Assembly (NCBI GenBank): GCA_963792485.1
Contig: CAWBWL010000007.1
Span: forward strand, 620,001-684,000
DNA length: 64,000 nt
Reading direction: 5' to 3'
Origin: JANOYJ01 sp963792485
GTDB taxonomy: Bacteria; Pseudomonadota; Alphaproteobacteria; Rhizobiales; Rhizobiaceae
Under the pieces are notes generated by a model that was not told the origin of the DNA, made no database searches, and saw nothing but the letters and a program-made list of their open reading frames with translations. The position numbers and the translations under genes were made by a program. Positions 7,438 to 15,941 of this stretch are shown here, in pieces. Numbering within the stretch: the first letter of the stretch is position 1; the number at the start of each line of letters is the position of its first letter.

Positions 7438-7953
7438 GTGCCCAAAATCATCGTCTCGTCCCTCGCCAAACTGCACGACACGGTGCGCGAACACAGCGCG
7501 CGTCGGATTTTGACGCTAATCAATGCCGCGACTCCGGTGCCGCGCCCCGATGAAGTGCACGAAAAGGATCACCTGTTCCTCGGCTTCAACGACATCACCG
7601 AGCCGATGGAGGGCATGGTGGCGCCGAACGAGGCGCATGTGCTCGAGATCATCCGCTGGGCCAAGGAATGGAACCGGGCGCATCCGATGGTCGTACACTG
7701 CTATGCCGGCATTTCCCGCTCAACGGCGGCGGCCTATATCTCCGCCCTGACGCTCAACCCCGGCCTTGATGAATATGCGCTCGCCAATGAGCTGCGCGCC
7801 CGCGCCCCGACAGCGACACCTAATATCCGGCTGATCGGATTCGCGGATGAGATTATGGGCCGCAAGGGCCGGATGATCGAAGCTATCACGCTGATCGGGC
7901 GCGGCGAGGACGCGTTTGAAGGCGTGCCATTTGAAGTGCCGATGAAGCTGTAA
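7438..7953 (+). CDS. Tyrosine/dual-specificity phosphatase-like protein
   Basis: A 171-residue cytoplasmic protein carrying the Cys-X5-Arg phosphatase loop as HCYAGISRSTA near residues 87-97, with a preceding Asp-containing loop (NDITEP) that may supply the general acid. The start is GTG at 7438, 12 bp after the HD hydrolase stop. The family removes phosphate from tyrosine or small phosphorylated molecules. No partner kinase is nearby. It sits between the HD hydrolase and the Hsp70-like gene with spacers of 12 and 3 bp, so it is co-transcribed with them. Confidence 0.82.
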   Translation: MPKIIVSSLAKLHDTVREHSARRILTLINAATPVPRPDEVHEKDHLFLGFNDITEPMEGMVAPNEAHVLEIIRWAKEWNRAHPMVVHCYAGISRSTAAAYISALTLNPGLDEYALANELRARAPTATPNIRLIGFADEIMGRKGRMIEAITLIGRGEDAFEGVPFEVPMKL

Positions 7954-7956
7954 GCC

Positions 7957-9228
7957 ATGGGCCAGTCAGCCTTCGGGATCGACTTTGGCACATCCAACTC
8001 GACCGTCGGCATGAAACGGGCGCGCGGCGCGGCGCTGATTCCGCTCGAAGGCGAAAATCTCAACATTCCAAGCGCGGTGTTTTTCGATGCCGAAAGCGGC
8101 CGGTCGCATTTTGGCAGGGCCGCAGTTCAGCGCTATGTGGACGAGCATGGCGGGAGGTTCATGCGCGCGATGAAGAGTGTGCTCGGCAGCTCACTCATCA
8201 ACGACAAGACCCGGATCGGAACGCACTATATGACGTTCGGCGAAATAATCGGACTGTTCATCGGGCATTTGAAGCGCTCTGCGGAGGCGCACATTGGAGA
8301 AAAGGTCGGGGCAGTTGTCATTGGCCGTCCGGTCTTCTTTGTTGACGGCGATTCCGAAGCCGACCGCGCGGCGCAGTCGGCCCTGGAAGCTGCGGCGCGC
8401 ACGCAAGGGTTCGCGCATGTTGAATTTCAGTTCGAGCCCGTTGCGGCGGCGCTGGACTATGAGCAGACCTGCCGGCGGGAAGAGCTCGCGCTTGTGATTG
8501 ATGCGGGCGGCGGCACGTCGGATTTTTCACTGGTGCGCGTATCGCCGGAAGGCGCAGCCAGAAGCAATCGCGGCAGAGATGTGCTGGCGAGCCATGGCGT
8601 TCACATAGGCGGGACGGATTTTGACCGGGCGCTCAACCTTCGCGCCGCCATGCCAAACCTTGGGTATGGGTCTCTGATTTCCAGCGCATTCGGCCTTGAT
8701 CAGGTCCGCCCCGCGCCCGCGCATCATTTTGCTGAGTTGGCGACCTGGCACAGGATCAATCTGCAATACGCACCGAAGAATATCGCCGATGTCCGTGCCC
8801 TGCTTCGAACGGCGCACGAGCCGAAAAAGATCGAAAGACTGCTGGATGCGCTCGAAAACCGGCGCGGGCATGAGATTGCGATGGCGGTTGAGGCCACAAA
8901 AATTCACCTGACGGATGCCGAAGTTTCCGCAATCAAAATGCCTGCAGACAGGCAGCCTGAGTTTATCCCAGTCAGCCGCGATGATTTGCGTCAGTCAATC
9001 GCCGGAATGATCGAACAGCTGCTGGCGGCGCTCACCGAGACGCTGCGCATGGCGCAGACAGAGAGGGGCGAGGTGCAAACCATTTTCCTCACAGGAGGCT
9101 CCACCGCGCTGCCGCTGGTGCGCGATAGTCTGACAGCGCTGCTTCCGCAGGCCAAGGTGGTCGCGGGCGACACTTTTGGGAGCGTCGGGACCGGGTTGGC
9201 GATTGATGCTGCGCGGCGGTTTGCCTAA
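7957..9228 (+). CDS. Hsp70-family protein (YegD-like)
   Basis: At 423 residues it contains only the actin-like ATPase part of Hsp70. The phosphate-1 loop is FGIDFGTSNSTVG at the N-terminus, the phosphate-2 loop is VIDAGGGTSDFS near residues 178-189, and the adenosine motif is LTGGSTALPLV near 380-390. There is no substrate-binding domain and no C-terminal lid, as in E. coli YegD. It probably acts in the cytoplasm as an ATP-dependent switch with unknown clients. It ends five bases before the convergent panB stop. Confidence 0.88.
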   Translation: MGQSAFGIDFGTSNSTVGMKRARGAALIPLEGENLNIPSAVFFDAESGRSHFGRAAVQRYVDEHGGRFMRAMKSVLGSSLINDKTRIGTHYMTFGEIIGLFIGHLKRSAEAHIGEKVGAVVIGRPVFFVDGDSEADRAAQSALEAAARTQGFAHVEFQFEPVAAALDYEQTCRREELALVIDAGGGTSDFSLVRVSPEGAARSNRGRDVLASHGVHIGGTDFDRALNLRAAMPNLGYGSLISSAFGLDQVRPAPAHHFAELATWHRINLQYAPKNIADVRALLRTAHEPKKIERLLDALENRRGHEIAMAVEATKIHLTDAEVSAIKMPADRQPEFIPVSRDDLRQSIAGMIEQLLAALTETLRMAQTERGEVQTIFLTGGSTALPLVRDSLTALLPQAKVVAGDTFGSVGTGLAIDAARRFA

Positions 9229-9233
9229 CGCAC

Positions 9234-10052
9234 CTACTTCTTCAGCGTATACACATGCTCTTCGGTCGGAAACGCCCGCGACTTGACGTCTGCGGCGTAG
9301 GCTGCCACCGCTGCCTCTATTGCATCTCCAACTTGACCGTACTTCTTCACAAATTTTGGTACACGCGGGTTGAGGCCGAGCATGTCTTCGAGCACCAAAA
9401 TCTGACCGTCACACTCCTTTGACGCGCCGATGCCGATGGTCGGAATCGGGCACTCCTTGGTAATTTCGGCAGCCAGCGGCTCAACTATGCCTTCAAGCAC
9501 TACGGCAAACGCACCGGCGTCTGCGACGGCGCGGGCGTCTTCCTTGATGAGCGGCCATTGCGCCTTGTCGCGGCCTTGCGTCTTGAAGCCGCCCATTGTG
9601 TTGATCGCCTGCGGGGTCAGGCCGATATGGCCCATGACCGGGATGCCGCGCTCGGCGAGGAAATGGATCGTCTCGGCCATGCGCGCGCCGCCCTCAAGCT
9701 TCACCGCGCCGCAAGCCGTTTCTTTCATGATCCTGGCGGCATTGCGGAACGCTTCAGACGGGCTTTCCTCGTAGGTTCCGAAGGGCATATCGACCACTAC
9801 CAGCGCTTGCCTGGACCCGCGCACCACGGCGCGGCCATGCATGATCATCAGGTCGAGCGGCACGCCGAGCGTTGATTCCATGCCGTGCATGACCATGCCA
9901 AGCGAATCGCCGACCAGAATGAAATCGGCGTGACGGTCAACAATTGCCGCTGTGTGCGCATGGTAGGCGGTGAGCGAAACAATCGGTTCGACGCCTTTGC
10001 GGACGCGGATGTCGGGGGCGGTCAGGCGGCGGGTGGTGGTTTCGATGGACAT
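9234..10052 (-). CDS. panB: 3-methyl-2-oxobutanoate hydroxymethyltransferase
   Basis: A 272-residue TIM-barrel enzyme that transfers a hydroxymethyl group from methylene-THF to alpha-ketoisovalerate, the first committed step of pantothenate synthesis. Visible marks are SLTAYH near the start, VGDSLGMV with the metal-binding Asp, VKLEGG, MGHIGLTPQ, and the catalytic Glu in VLEGIVEPLA. ATG 10052 lies 17 bp after the panC stop, so the two are co-transcribed as the last genes of the nad-pan run. Confidence 0.96.
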   Translation of the reverse strand: MSIETTTRRLTAPDIRVRKGVEPIVSLTAYHAHTAAIVDRHADFILVGDSLGMVMHGMESTLGVPLDLMIMHGRAVVRGSRQALVVVDMPFGTYEESPSEAFRNAARIMKETACGAVKLEGGARMAETIHFLAERGIPVMGHIGLTPQAINTMGGFKTQGRDKAQWPLIKEDARAVADAGAFAVVLEGIVEPLAAEITKECPIPTIGIGASKECDGQILVLEDMLGLNPRVPKFVKKYGQVGDAIEAAVAAYAADVKSRAFPTEEHVYTLKK

Positions 10053-10069
10053 GGACGGGCTCCTTGGGT

Positions 10070-10927
10070 TTAAGGGCGGATGACGCGATTATCTATGAGG
10101 CGGACCTTGCCGAATTTTACAGTAAGCAGGACCACGGCGGGCGCGGTGATTTTCCCGGCAATTTTGTTGAGTGTCGCAGCATCGCGGATGTCCACGGCTT
10201 CGATCTGGCCAAGGGGTTCGGAAGAAAGCATGGAGACCGCCGCCTTGCGGATGGCGCTGACCGAGCGTTCGCCCAGAAGCAGCATCTCCTCAGCGCGGAT
10301 AAGCGCCCTGTTCAAGACGGGCGCTGCGGCGCGGTCCTCCGGCGTGAGGCGCACATTACGGGAGGAGCAGGCGAGGCCGTCTTTCTCGCGCATGGTCGGG
10401 ACCGGCACGACTGTGACGGGCATGTTGAGATCGCGCACCATGCGCTTGATCACCGCGACCTGCTGGAAATCCTTTTCACCGAAGAACACTTCATCGGGCT
10501 GGGCGATGTTGAACAGCTTGTTGCAGACCGTGGCGACACCTCGGAAATGGCCTGGACGGATTTTGCCCATCAGGACTTTGGAGAGCTTGATCGTTTCAAC
10601 AATGGTCTCTTCACCGCCCGGATACATTTCCTCGACAGTGGGTGTGAAGACGTAGTCCGCACCCCCGGCCTTGAGCATTTTGAGATCGCGCTCGAGATCG
10701 CGCGGATAGCTGGAGAGGTCCTCGTTCGGGGCGAACTGGGTCGGATTGACGAAGATCGTCACCACCGTGATGTCATTGCGGGATTTGGATTCTTTGACGA
10801 GTTCCATATGGCCGACATGGAGGTAGCCCATGGTCGGGCAGAGGCCGATTGTCTTGCCCGCGCGGCGGTGTGGGGCGAGGGCTTGGCGGAGGGCGGCTAT
10901 TGTCGAGATGACCTGCAATTCAGTCAC
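10070..10927 (-). CDS. panC: Pantothenate synthetase
   Basis: A 285-residue enzyme that joins pantoate and beta-alanine using ATP. The nucleotide motif PTMGYLHVGH (about 31-40) is the HIGH-like signature. FVNPTQFAPNED, FFGEKDFQQ and the SSRN loop (KMSKS equivalent) follow in order. The start is GTG at 10927, which overlaps the nadC stop (GTGA), so translation is coupled to nadC. The product is intact, unlike its upstream neighbour nadC. Confidence 0.96.
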   Translation of the reverse strand: MTELQVISTIAALRQALAPHRRAGKTIGLCPTMGYLHVGHMELVKESKSRNDITVVTIFVNPTQFAPNEDLSSYPRDLERDLKMLKAGGADYVFTPTVEEMYPGGEETIVETIKLSKVLMGKIRPGHFRGVATVCNKLFNIAQPDEVFFGEKDFQQVAVIKRMVRDLNMPVTVVPVPTMREKDGLACSSRNVRLTPEDRAAAPVLNRALIRAEEMLLLGERSVSAIRKAAVSMLSSEPLGQIEAVDIRDAATLNKIAGKITAPAVVLLTVKFGKVRLIDNRVIRP

Positions 10928-11789
10928 CCAATCTCCACATCCAGCCCGACATCGAGCGTCGGGGCGGACATGGTGATTTTGGAGGTGGAGATGTAGTCAA
11001 CGCCGGATCTCTGCAACTGCCTTGATCGTATCGAGTGAAATGCCGCCAGACGCTTCGAGGATGACCGCGCCGCCTGCAATTTTCACCGCCTTTTCAAGAA
11101 GTTGCGGCGCCATATTGTCAAGGAGAATCACATCCGGGCTTCTCGCCAAGTGCCTCTTTCAACTGCTCAAGCGAGATAACCTCGCACTCGACTTTGACCA
11201 AATGTCCCGGCAAACGCCTTTCCTGCGCGGATGGCCTTGCGCTACGCCGCCCGCAACAGCTATATGATTGTCTTTGATAAGGATCGCGTCATCGAGCCCA
11301 TAGCGGTGCGTCGAGCCGCCGCCGATGCGCACGGCGTATTTTTCGAATGCGCGAAGTCCGGGAAGCGTCTTGCGGGTGCATGTGACCCTCGCTTTGGTGT
11401 GGGCGATTTTGGCCGCAAACTGCGCGGTGTAGGACGCGATGCCCGACAAGTGCATCATGAAATTCAACGCCACGCGCTCTGCCGGAGAGGAGAGACCGGG
11501 CGGGTCCGGAGACGACGGCAATGATGTCGCCCTTCCTGAGGGCCGCGCCGTCGGAAAACCGGGCGTCGAACTCAAGCGCAGGATCAATCAGCCGGAACGC
11601 GGCGCGGGCGAATTCGATGCCTGCCAACACGCCATCTTCCCGCGTCGAGAGCGTGGCAACAGCCTTGGCGACGGGCGGAATTGTCGCGTTGGAGGTGATA
11701 TCCCCTGCCCGGCCAAGGTCCTCAAGTAATGCCGCGCGAACGGCCTCTTCAATCAAGAGCGCGGGGAGCTGCGGCAGGTAAGCGCTCAT
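10924..11789 (-). pseudogene. nadC: Nicotinate-nucleotide pyrophosphorylase, five single-base insertions
   Basis: NadC converts quinolinate and PRPP to nicotinate mononucleotide, the third step of de novo NAD synthesis. The N-terminal half is open from ATG 11789, one base after the nadB stop. After about 11482 the frame changes five times (near 11482, 11235, 11205, 11135 and 11007). Removing one base at each point restores family sequence, including ERVALNFMMHLSGIA, TRKTLPGLR, RIGGGSTHRYGL, ILIKDNHIAVAGG, ILEASGGI and DYISTSKITMSAPTLDVGLD, with 286 residues, the normal length. All five lesions are insertions and there is no other decay. Sequence error is the likeliest cause; a recent pseudogene is possible. 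Confidence 0.85.
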
Positions 11790-11790
11790 C

Positions 11791-13356
11791 TTAGACAGTC
11801 TCCGCGATTTCATTGGCGAAGGCAGTCGCCTCGGCGAGCGTCATCATTGTCCGATGTTTCCATGATGCTACCTGTTCGGGGAAATCGGAGCGGAAATGAC
11901 CGCCCCGGCTCTCCTCGCGCTTCATCGCGCCAACCGCCATCATTTTGGCCGTCGTCAGCACATTTGCGAACGGTATTTGTGTGTTCTTGCGCTCGAGGTC
12001 AACAATGGTGCGGATTGCGGATTTGAGGCCGCCGGCATCGCGGATCACGCCGACCTGCGCCGACATGGTTTTGCGCAGTCTTGTCATGGCCGCCGAGTCC
12101 GCTCCCGCTTCGTCGTCATCGCGTTCGGATGCATTTTCGGGCCAGTCGCCGTGCTTGCCTGAGGGATGCAGTCCGTCAATGTCGGCGGCGATGCGCGCGG
12201 CAAAAACCACAGCTTCCAACAATGAATTGGATGCCAGGCGGTTTGCACCATGCACGCCGGTGGAAGAGACTTCGCCCGCCGCCCAGAGCCCTTCCAGCGA
12301 GGCACGGCCATTACTGTCCGTCAATATGCCGCCCATGTGGTAATGCACCGCCGGAACGACCGGTATGGGTTCGACCGAAGGGTCGATGCCCGCCGAGCGG
12401 CAATAGCCGTAGACCGTCGGAAACTCGGCCTCAAAATGCGCGCCGACCGTTTTGGTGCAGTCAAGCCAGGCCCCGCGCCCGGCCTGGACTTCGGCAAATA
12501 TGCCGCGCGCCACGATATCGCGCGGCGCAAGCTCGGCGTCCTTGTGGATGGCCAGCATGAAGCGCTCGCCGGCCTTGTTGACCAGATGCGCACCCTCGCC
12601 GCGCAAGGCTTCGGTCGCCAGCGGGGCCGGGTCTCGGCCGATATTGATGGCAGTCGGGTGGAATTGCACAAACTCGGGGTCGGCGATCACCGCGCCTGCC
12701 TTGGCCGCAATGCCGCAGCCGCCGCCCCTCGCTTCGGACGGGTTGGTGGTCACGGCAAACAAATGGCCGACGCCGCCGGTCGCAATCACCACCGCCCGCG
12801 CCGGAAATTTGACGCGCTTGCGCGACCGGCCAGCGTCCGCCTTTGCCACAACGCCCGTCACCCGCCACCCGTCAGAGATCAGCTCTTCAACAACATAGCT
12901 TTCCAGCACGCGAATGGAGGTTGTCTTCCTGACCCGCGCAATCAGCGCCTCCATGATCGCTTTGCCCGCCCGGTCGCCGCCGACGCGCACGACGCGGTTT
13001 TCTGAATGCGCGGCTTCGCGGGACTGCACGAGCTTGCCTTCCAGGTCTCGGTCGAACGGCACGCCATATTCGAGTAAATCATGGATGCGAGCCGGAGCTT
13101 CTCGCACCATCAAGCTGGCGATCTCCTCGTCGACTATGCCTGCGCCCGCGATGATCGTGTCAGTGATGTGCTTTTCGAAAGTGTCGCCTTTGCCAATGGC
13201 AGCGGCGATGCCCGCCTGCGCCCAAGCGGAAGACGCGCCCCGGCCGATGGGGGCCGCCGCAAGCACCGTGACGGGACGTGGCGCGAGCTTGAGCGCGCAG
13301 AACAAGCCTGCCAAACCGCCGCCGACAATGACGATGTCGTCCGACACGCCGGACAT
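11791..13356 (-). CDS. nadB: L-aspartate oxidase
   Basis: A 521-residue flavoenzyme that oxidises aspartate to iminoaspartate for NAD synthesis. The FAD dinucleotide motif IVGGGLAGLFCAL is at the N-terminus. Succinate dehydrogenase-like active-site blocks HPTAI, LVTEALRGEGA-like (ATEALRGEGAHL), PVVPAVHYHMGGI and GANRLASNSLLEA follow in order. The start ATG 13356 shares one base with the nadA stop (TGATG). The TTG directly before it is an unlikely start. The stop is one base from nadC, so nadABC form one coupled operon. The C-terminal helical region is complete. Confidence 0.95.
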   Translation of the reverse strand: MSGVSDDIVIVGGGLAGLFCALKLAPRPVTVLAAAPIGRGASSAWAQAGIAAAIGKGDTFEKHITDTIIAGAGIVDEEIASLMVREAPARIHDLLEYGVPFDRDLEGKLVQSREAAHSENRVVRVGGDRAGKAIMEALIARVRKTTSIRVLESYVVEELISDGWRVTGVVAKADAGRSRKRVKFPARAVVIATGGVGHLFAVTTNPSEARGGGCGIAAKAGAVIADPEFVQFHPTAINIGRDPAPLATEALRGEGAHLVNKAGERFMLAIHKDAELAPRDIVARGIFAEVQAGRGAWLDCTKTVGAHFEAEFPTVYGYCRSAGIDPSVEPIPVVPAVHYHMGGILTDSNGRASLEGLWAAGEVSSTGVHGANRLASNSLLEAVVFAARIAADIDGLHPSGKHGDWPENASERDDDEAGADSAAMTRLRKTMSAQVGVIRDAGGLKSAIRTIVDLERKNTQIPFANVLTTAKMMAVGAMKREESRGGHFRSDFPEQVASWKHRTMMTLAEATAFANEIAETV

Positions 13357-14432
13357 CAATTCTTCAGATTGATCATGCGCTCAACCGCCAGCCTTGCGCG
13401 GCCGGCAGTGAGCGGGTCGAGGTGGATTTCCTCCGTCATGTTGAGCAGGCTGTCGAGAATTTTCGGCAACGTGATGCGCTTCATGTGCGGGCAGAGGTTG
13501 CACGGCTTGATGAATTCGGTTTCCGGCACTTCAAGCTCGACATTGCCCGCCATCGAGCACTCAGTCACAAGCAGGACCTTTGCGGGCTTGTTGTCCTTCA
13601 CATAGCGGATCATGCCCGACGTCGAACCGGTGAAGTCAGCAATGGCAACGACGCTTGGCGGGCATTCAGGGTGGGCGATGATCTGGATCAGGGGGTCGGC
13701 GGCCTTGTAGGCGAGCAGTTCTTCGGCGGTGAAGCGCTCATGCACTTCGCAATGGCCTTTCCAGGTCAGCACCTTCACCTTGGTCTGGGCGGCGACGTTC
13801 TGGGCGAGAAACTCGTCCGGGATGCAAAACACGGTATCGACGCCAAAGCTCTCCACCACGGCGACCGCATTCGAGGATGTGCAGCAGATATCGCTTTCAG
13901 CTTTCACGTCGGCGGATGTGTTCACATAGGTGACAATTGGCACGCCCGGATGCGCCTCGCGCAGCAGGCGGACGTCTTCGCCGGTAATGGATTCGGCGAG
14001 CGAACATCCGGCGCGCATGTCGGGGATGAGCACGGTCTTGTGCGGATTGAGGAGCTTGGACGTCTCCGCCATGAAATGCACGCCGCACTGGACGATGATT
14101 TCCGCGTCCGCCTTCGCCGCCTCGCGGGCCAGCTGCAGCGAATCGCCGACAATATCGGCCACGCAGTGGTAAATGTCCGGCGTCTGGTAGTTATGCGCCA
14201 GAATGACCGCGCCACGCTGTTTCTTCAGGCGGTTGATCGCAGCGACGTAGGGCGCATAGACCGGCCATTCGATTGCCGGGATCGTCGCTTTGACGCGCTC
14301 GTAGAGAAGGGCTGTTTCCGCAGCGACTTCCGGCGTGAAGGTCAGGTCCGGGCGCGGCAGGACGCCGAAGAGCTCCGCTGCGGTCTTGCGGGCGGAGGGC
14401 GCGGCGACGGCCTTGATGTGCGTTTCGGTCAT
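13356..14432 (-). CDS. nadA: Quinolinate synthase
   Basis: A 358-residue 4Fe-4S enzyme that condenses iminoaspartate with dihydroxyacetone phosphate to quinolinate. The cluster cysteines are recognisable in VQCGVHFMAETS, in the central GHCEVH/HPECPP region, and in KPCNLCPHMKR near the C-terminus. The start ATG 14432 follows GGGGAGAGACAGG, a strong ribosome-binding site, and an upstream ATG at 14465 is less likely. It is the first gene of nadA-nadB-nadC-panC-panB. The 177-bp gap to the divergent MFS gene holds both promoters. Confidence 0.96.
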   Translation of the reverse strand: MTETHIKAVAAPSARKTAAELFGVLPRPDLTFTPEVAAETALLYERVKATIPAIEWPVYAPYVAAINRLKKQRGAVILAHNYQTPDIYHCVADIVGDSLQLAREAAKADAEIIVQCGVHFMAETSKLLNPHKTVLIPDMRAGCSLAESITGEDVRLLREAHPGVPIVTYVNTSADVKAESDICCTSSNAVAVVESFGVDTVFCIPDEFLAQNVAAQTKVKVLTWKGHCEVHERFTAEELLAYKAADPLIQIIAHPECPPSVVAIADFTGSTSGMIRYVKDNKPAKVLLVTECSMAGNVELEVPETEFIKPCNLCPHMKRITLPKILDSLLNMTEEIHLDPLTAGRARLAVERMINLKN

Positions 14433-14609
14433 GGCCTGTCTCTCCCCGATCAACCGGGTCCACACCTAAGTTGACGTTGGGGCGATTGCAAGACGCGGAG
14501 AGACATTAGTGCCGCCGCAACGCTTCACTGAAATCGATGCGAACTGGCCGAATTATCAATTTGAACAGGCGCGGCGGGGCGCGTAATCTCCCATGCCAAG
14601 GAGTTGATC

Positions 14610-15845
14610 ATGAGCCAGACACAGACCGCGCGCGCCCAGGAAATCCCGTTTCCCTGGCTCATCATCACTGCCGGCTGTTTCGTTGCCATATTGACCATCG
14701 GCCCCCGCTCGGCGCTCGGCTTGTTCCAGCTGCCGCTGATTTCCGAGCGCGGCTGGGACCGGCAGACTTTTGGCTTGGCGATTGCCTTGCAAAACCTGTT
14801 CTGGGGGCTGGGACAGCCGTTTTTTGGAGCCATCGCCGACAAATACGGCTCATGGAAAGTGTTGCTGCTTTCGGCAGTCTTCTTCGCCGTTGGTTTTACC
14901 ATGATGGCGACGGTGAAGACGCCGCTGCTGTTTCATCTCGGCGGCTCGCTGGTCGGGCTTGGCATCGGCGCGGGCGGGTTTGGCATCATCCTGTCGGCTT
15001 TTGCCCGGCATGTATCGCCGCAGCAGCGCTCCTTCGCCTTCGGCCTCGGCACGGCCGCGGGGTCGGCGGGCATGTTCATCTTCGCGCCGCTCAGTCAGGA
15101 ATTCATCGCCCGCTTCGGCTGGTCGCATGCGCTTTTGGTGATTGGCTCGATGATGGTGCTAATTCCGCTCCTCGCCATCCCGCTCCGCGGCAATTCCAGC
15201 TCGGGCACAACGTCACGGAATGAGATCGAACAGAGCATTGGCGAAGCCCTGCGCGAGGCATTCAGTCACCAGAGCTATGTGCTGCTCACCATCGGCTTCT
15301 TCGTCTGCGGCTTCCAGGTGGCCTTCATCACGGCGCATTTCCCGGCCTATCTTGGCGATATCGGCATTGAGGCCAAATACGCCGCGATCTCGCTGGCACT
15401 GATTGGGTTCTTCAACATATTCGGCTCGTTCGCGGCTGGTATTGTGGGCCAGAAGTATTCGAAGCCCTATCTCTTGGCCTATATCTATATCGGCCGGTCA
15501 ATTGCGGTGACCGCATTCCTCCTCCTGCCGCAGACTCCGTTTTCGGTTGTCATATTCGCAGCGGTCATGGGCGTGCTCTGGCTGTCCACCGTGCCGCCCA
15601 CCAATGCGCTCGTCGCCATCATGTTCGGCACCCGGCATCTTGGCCTCCTCGGCGGGCTGGTGTTTCTCTCACACCAAGTCGGTTCGTTCATCGGCATCTG
15701 GATGGGCGGATATCTGTACGATCATTTCGGCACTTATGATCCGGTCTGGTGGATTGGCGTCGCGCTCGGACTTTTCGCCGCCATCGTGCATTGGCCAATC
15801 AGGGAAAGGCCGGTGGACCGGGGCGCGCTGCAGCCTGCGGAATAG
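14610..15845 (+). CDS. MFS transporter
   Basis: A 411-residue inner-membrane carrier with about 12 hydrophobic helices in two halves around a polar middle loop (near residues 195-215). A DKYGSWK motif after the second helix corresponds to the MFS motif A. The family region RPVDRGALQPAE at the end is cytoplasmic. Sequence style fits the oxalate/monocarboxylate-type or cyanate-type MFS groups, but the substrate is unknown. The start ATG 14610 has AAGGAG at 14598-14603. It is transcribed alone between nadA (divergent) and phoX. Confidence 0.85.
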   Translation: MSQTQTARAQEIPFPWLIITAGCFVAILTIGPRSALGLFQLPLISERGWDRQTFGLAIALQNLFWGLGQPFFGAIADKYGSWKVLLLSAVFFAVGFTMMATVKTPLLFHLGGSLVGLGIGAGGFGIILSAFARHVSPQQRSFAFGLGTAAGSAGMFIFAPLSQEFIARFGWSHALLVIGSMMVLIPLLAIPLRGNSSSGTTSRNEIEQSIGEALREAFSHQSYVLLTIGFFVCGFQVAFITAHFPAYLGDIGIEAKYAAISLALIGFFNIFGSFAAGIVGQKYSKPYLLAYIYIGRSIAVTAFLLLPQTPFSVVIFAAVMGVLWLSTVPPTNALVAIMFGTRHLGLLGGLVFLSHQVGSFIGIWMGGYLYDHFGTYDPVWWIGVALGLFAAIVHWPIRERPVDRGALQPAE

Positions 15846-15879
15846 CAGGTTTTCCACAGGCCAGACCAAAGCGCCGCCG

Positions 15880-15898
15880 CCGTCATGCGCCTGTTACA
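15880..15898 (+). promoter_or_regulatory. Pho box (PhoB site)
   Basis: CCGTCATGCGCCTGTTACA contains two 7-bp direct repeats, CCGTCAT and CTGTTAC, spaced by four bases, close to the PhoB consensus CTGTCAT-N4-CTGTCAC. It lies 44 bp upstream of the phoX ATG, the place expected for activation under phosphate starvation. Confidence 0.6.
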
Positions 15899-15941
15899 TG
15901 TGCATTGTTGTTTGAGGCCCCACGACCAATGGAGCCCGGAC

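Noticed and set aside
10064..10996. A 310-codon plus-strand frame
   Set aside because: Antisense to panC, which is fully conserved; composition is atypical for a real protein.
10924..11789. Programmed +1 frameshifting as an explanation for nadC
   Set aside because: Five sites would be needed, they share no slippery sequence or stimulatory structure, and other genes show the same kind of lesion at unrelated sites.
13422..14474. A 350-codon plus-strand frame rich in His and Arg
   Set aside because: Antisense to nadA; no start signal and no protein-like domains.
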